Source: an uncultured Mycoplasmataceae bacterium
Lineage (GTDB): Bacteria; Bacillota_I; Bacilli_A; Mycoplasmatales; Mycoplasmoidaceae
DNA length: 9,776 nucleotides
Direction of reading: 5' to 3'
NCBI GenBank assembly: GCA_949290035.1
Contig: CASEQO010000097.1
Span: forward strand, 1-9,776
Shown here: piece after piece, positions 7,446 to 9,776 of the stretch
How the letters are laid out: each line of letters starts with the position of its first letter
Position numbering within the stretch: position 1 is the first letter of the stretch
Made by a program: the position numbers and the translations under genes
The notes under the pieces: model-generated
Told to the model about the DNA's origin: nothing
The model's database searches: none
Seen by the model: only the letters and a program-made list of their open reading frames with translations

Positions 7446-9317
7446 TTAATCTTCATAAGTTGTTGAAGATTTACTTAAATTAAAGTAGAATCCTTTTTTA
7501 TTCATTAATTGCTTATGATTTCCTTGCTCTATTAATTCTCCATTTTTTAGAACAATAATATTATCAGAATTTTTAATTGTAGAAAGTCTATGAGCAATAA
7601 TAAATGATGTTCTACCTTTCATAAGTCTTGCCATACCTTCTTGAATATCTTTTTCAGTTTTTGTATCTACATATGATGTAGCTTCATCTAAGATAATAAT
7701 TTTAGCTTTTGATAAGAAAGCTCTAGCAATAGAAATTAATTGTTTTTGACCTTCTGAAATAGCATCTTTTTCTTCATCAATAATAGTATCTAATCCTTGT
7801 GGCAATTGTTGAATAAATGTTCAAGCATTAGATAATTTTGCAGCATTTATAATTTCTTCTTCAGTAGCATCCATTCTACCATATCTAATATTATCTCTTA
7901 TAGACATAGAGAATAAGAATGAATCTTGTAATACTATAGTAATGTTTCTTCTTAATTCTGATCTTTTGTAATCAAAAATATTTTTACCATCAATAAGTAT
8001 TTGACCTTCGTCTATATCATAGAATCTTGTTAATAAGCTTATAATAGTTGTTTTACCAGAACCAGTTGGACCAACAATTGCATTAGTTGTTCCATCTTTT
8101 GCTTTGAATGAAAGGTTTTTTATAATCTTTTTATTTGGGTCATTTTTATCATAAGCAAAAGATACATTTTTAAATTCTACATTTGTAGATTTTAATTCTA
8201 ATTCTTCATTGCTATCAATTTCAACTTCAGATTCTGCATCAATTATTTCAAATGCTCTTGAACCACCAACAATTGATAATTGTAATTGATTAATAGTAGT
8301 CATGATCATTGAAACAGGTGTTGTAAATTGTCTTACTAAGATAACATAAGTAAACATTGTTGAGAATAATGAACCTGGATCAGTATTACCGTTTATGTCA
8401 TCAATACCATAAAATCTAACACCACTTATCATAAACCCTATACATACTAATAAAATAACTGACATTACAAAGTTATTTACAAAGTTGTTATAAGGCATAA
8501 TAGATCTAGAAATAGATTCAGCTTTTGTTGATGCTATATTTAGTTCTTTACAGATTTGAGAGAATTTTTTAATTGATTCTTGTTCATATGAGAATATATT
8601 AACAACTTTATGATTAGAAATATATTCTTCAGTAACACTATTTATTTCACCAATAAATATTTGTTGTTTTTTAAAATGAGGTTGAGCAAATCTAACCATT
8701 ATAAATACTAATGAATAAGTTAATGCAATTGTTGCTAACACTATTAATGTTATTACAGAACTTAATAACATCATTGCAATAAATACACCTACAACTGATA
8801 ATACACCTTGTATTAATTGCGTAGAGTTTTGTGAAGATGTTGTAACAACAACATCTATATCATTTGTTAATCTACTTGTTAAGTCACCAACTGATTTTGT
8901 ATCTAAATAACTTAATGGTAATGTTTGTATTTTATTAAAAGCATCTTTTCTAATTTGGTAACCAATATTTTGACTTATTTTAATAGTTAAATAATTACTT
9001 AAATACATTGAAAGAATATAAATGATTATAAAACCATGAACTAGTAAAAAACCATATCAAATAAATTCTGGACCTAATTGATTATGCCCTGTTGGCTGGT
9101 AATATGAATTTACTCCAGCAACCCCTGAAACTCTTACAAAAATATCTTCAATAACTTTTGGCATAAAATAGCTTGATAGTACATTACAAGCTACACCTAT
9201 TGCTAAACAAATTGCTATAAAGAAAACTTTTCATTTTTCAACTGAATAATATCTTCACAATCTTTTTAAAGTTTGTCCAATAGAAGTAGAACTTTTAAAC
9301 TTTACTTGTTTATTCAT
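7446..9317 (-). CDS. ABC exporter half-transporter, TM288-like subunit (consensus Walker B)
   Basis: One half of a likely heterodimeric exporter in the cell membrane that moves drugs, lipids or peptides outward using ATP; the substrate is unknown. It has 623 residues with TGA=Trp at four places, including W21, W29 and W499. The N-terminal part (about 25-345) has hydrophobic segments consistent with the six-helix type IV exporter fold. The ATPase domain shows Walker A GPTGSGKTT (416-424), Q-loop LQDSF, signature ISEGQ (520-524), Walker B IIILDEATS with catalytic Glu545, and switch His576. The signature differs from LSGGQ, as in the TM288 branch, and LMKGRTSFIIAHRLSTIKN closely recalls TM288. 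The start at 9317 follows the partner stop by 2 bases, and GGAGAG (9323-9328) lies within the partner's last codons, so translation is probably coupled. Family is secure; heterodimer assignment is inference. Confidence 0.94.
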
Positions 9318-9319
9318 AA

Positions 9320-9776
9320 TTACTCTCCTACCGATGTTGATTGTGAATCATAAATTTGTTTATAAGTTTTACATGATTTTAATAATTGTTTATGAGTTCC
9401 ATATCCAATTACTTTTCCACCATCTAAAACAATAATATTATCCATATCTTGTATTGATTTAACTCTTTGAGCTACCATTACTAAAGTAACATCTTTTAGA
9501 TGTTTTTTAATATTTGTTAATAATTTCTTTTCAGTAATATTATCTAGTGCACTTGTAGAATCATCAAAAATTAATATTTTTGGATTTGATACTATAGCTC
9601 TAGCAATAGATAATCTTTGTTTTTGACCACCAGAAAAATTAGAACCTTTTTGTTCAACAATTGCATCTAATTGACCTTCTTTTTCTTGAACAAAATCATA
9701 AGCTTCAGCAATTTTTAAAGCTTGAATCATTTCTTCTTCAGTAGCATCTAACTTACCTACTTGAAGATTAGATCTA
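9320..9776 (-). CDS. ABC exporter half-transporter, TM287-like subunit (degenerate site), C-terminal part
   Basis: The last 152 residues of the partner half-transporter. The N-terminus, membrane domain and Walker A lie beyond the window. Seen directly: canonical signature FSGGQKQRLSIARA, Walker B ILIFDDSTSALD with Asp in place of the catalytic Glu, and AQR where the switch histidine (AHR) is expected. These two changes mark the degenerate ATP site of TM287/BmrC/LmrC-type subunits. The tail GKVIGYGTHKQLL and YKQIYDSQ also fits that branch. The frame stays open to the right edge, so the ATG at 9730 is an internal Met, not the start. It lies upstream of, and 2 bases from, the TM288-like gene in the same operon. 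In the heterodimer its FSGGQ would complete the active site with the partner's Walker A (known for the family). Confidence 0.92.
   Translation of the reverse strand, partial: RSNLQVGKLDATEEEMIQALKIAEAYDFVQEKEGQLDAIVEQKGSNFSGGQKQRLSIARAIVSNPKILIFDDSTSALDNITEKKLLTNIKKHLKDVTLVMVAQRVKSIQDMDNIIVLDGGKVIGYGTHKQLLKSCKTYKQIYDSQSTSVGE

Noticed and set aside
1..9776. CRISPR arrays, insertion sequences, phage genes or a horizontally acquired island
   Set aside because: No spaced direct repeats, transposase or integrase motifs, or terminal inverted repeats were seen, and composition is uniform. The window is core genome in character.

Overview
The window comes from a very AT-rich mollicute (Mycoplasma-like) genome that uses genetic code 4, where UGA means tryptophan. 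Two direct signs support this. A tRNA gene at 7228-7303 has the anticodon UCA, and every tryptophan codon I could read in the window (16 in all) is TGA, with no TGG. Read with the standard code, pyk, pfkA, ftsA and the ABC exporter gene look broken. Read with code 4 each is one intact frame. I cannot fix the genus from sequence alone.

All genes lie on the minus strand and are described here in transcription order, from high to low coordinates. At 9776-7446 are two exporter half-transporters, the first cut by the window edge. They resemble the TM287/TM288 (BmrC/BmrD, LmrC/LmrD) heterodimeric ABC exporters, with one degenerate and one consensus ATP site. Next is tRNA-Trp(UCA), with its own extended -10 promoter and a strong hairpin terminator. 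At 7079-4554 is a remnant of the division and cell-wall (dcw) cluster. It holds rsmH (16S rRNA m4C1402 methyltransferase), a divergent FtsA-like actin-fold protein whose nucleotide-binding motifs have decayed, and an unrecognised 133-residue single-pass membrane protein. Neither mraZ nor ftsZ is beside them. At 4430-1 is a tight metabolic operon: an Asp23/YloU-like small protein, FakA (fatty acid kinase, DAK domain), 6-phosphofructokinase and pyruvate kinase (cut by the left edge).

The metabolic genes fit a wall-less, fermenting bacterium that makes ATP by glycolysis and scavenges host fatty acids. Gaps of 1 to 16 bases between fakA, pfkA and pyk suggest co-translation of lipid scavenging with two key steps of glycolysis. 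The points most worth checking are the FtsA homologue that may not bind ATP, the missing ftsZ with a small membrane protein in its usual place, and several substitutions at PFK active-site positions.
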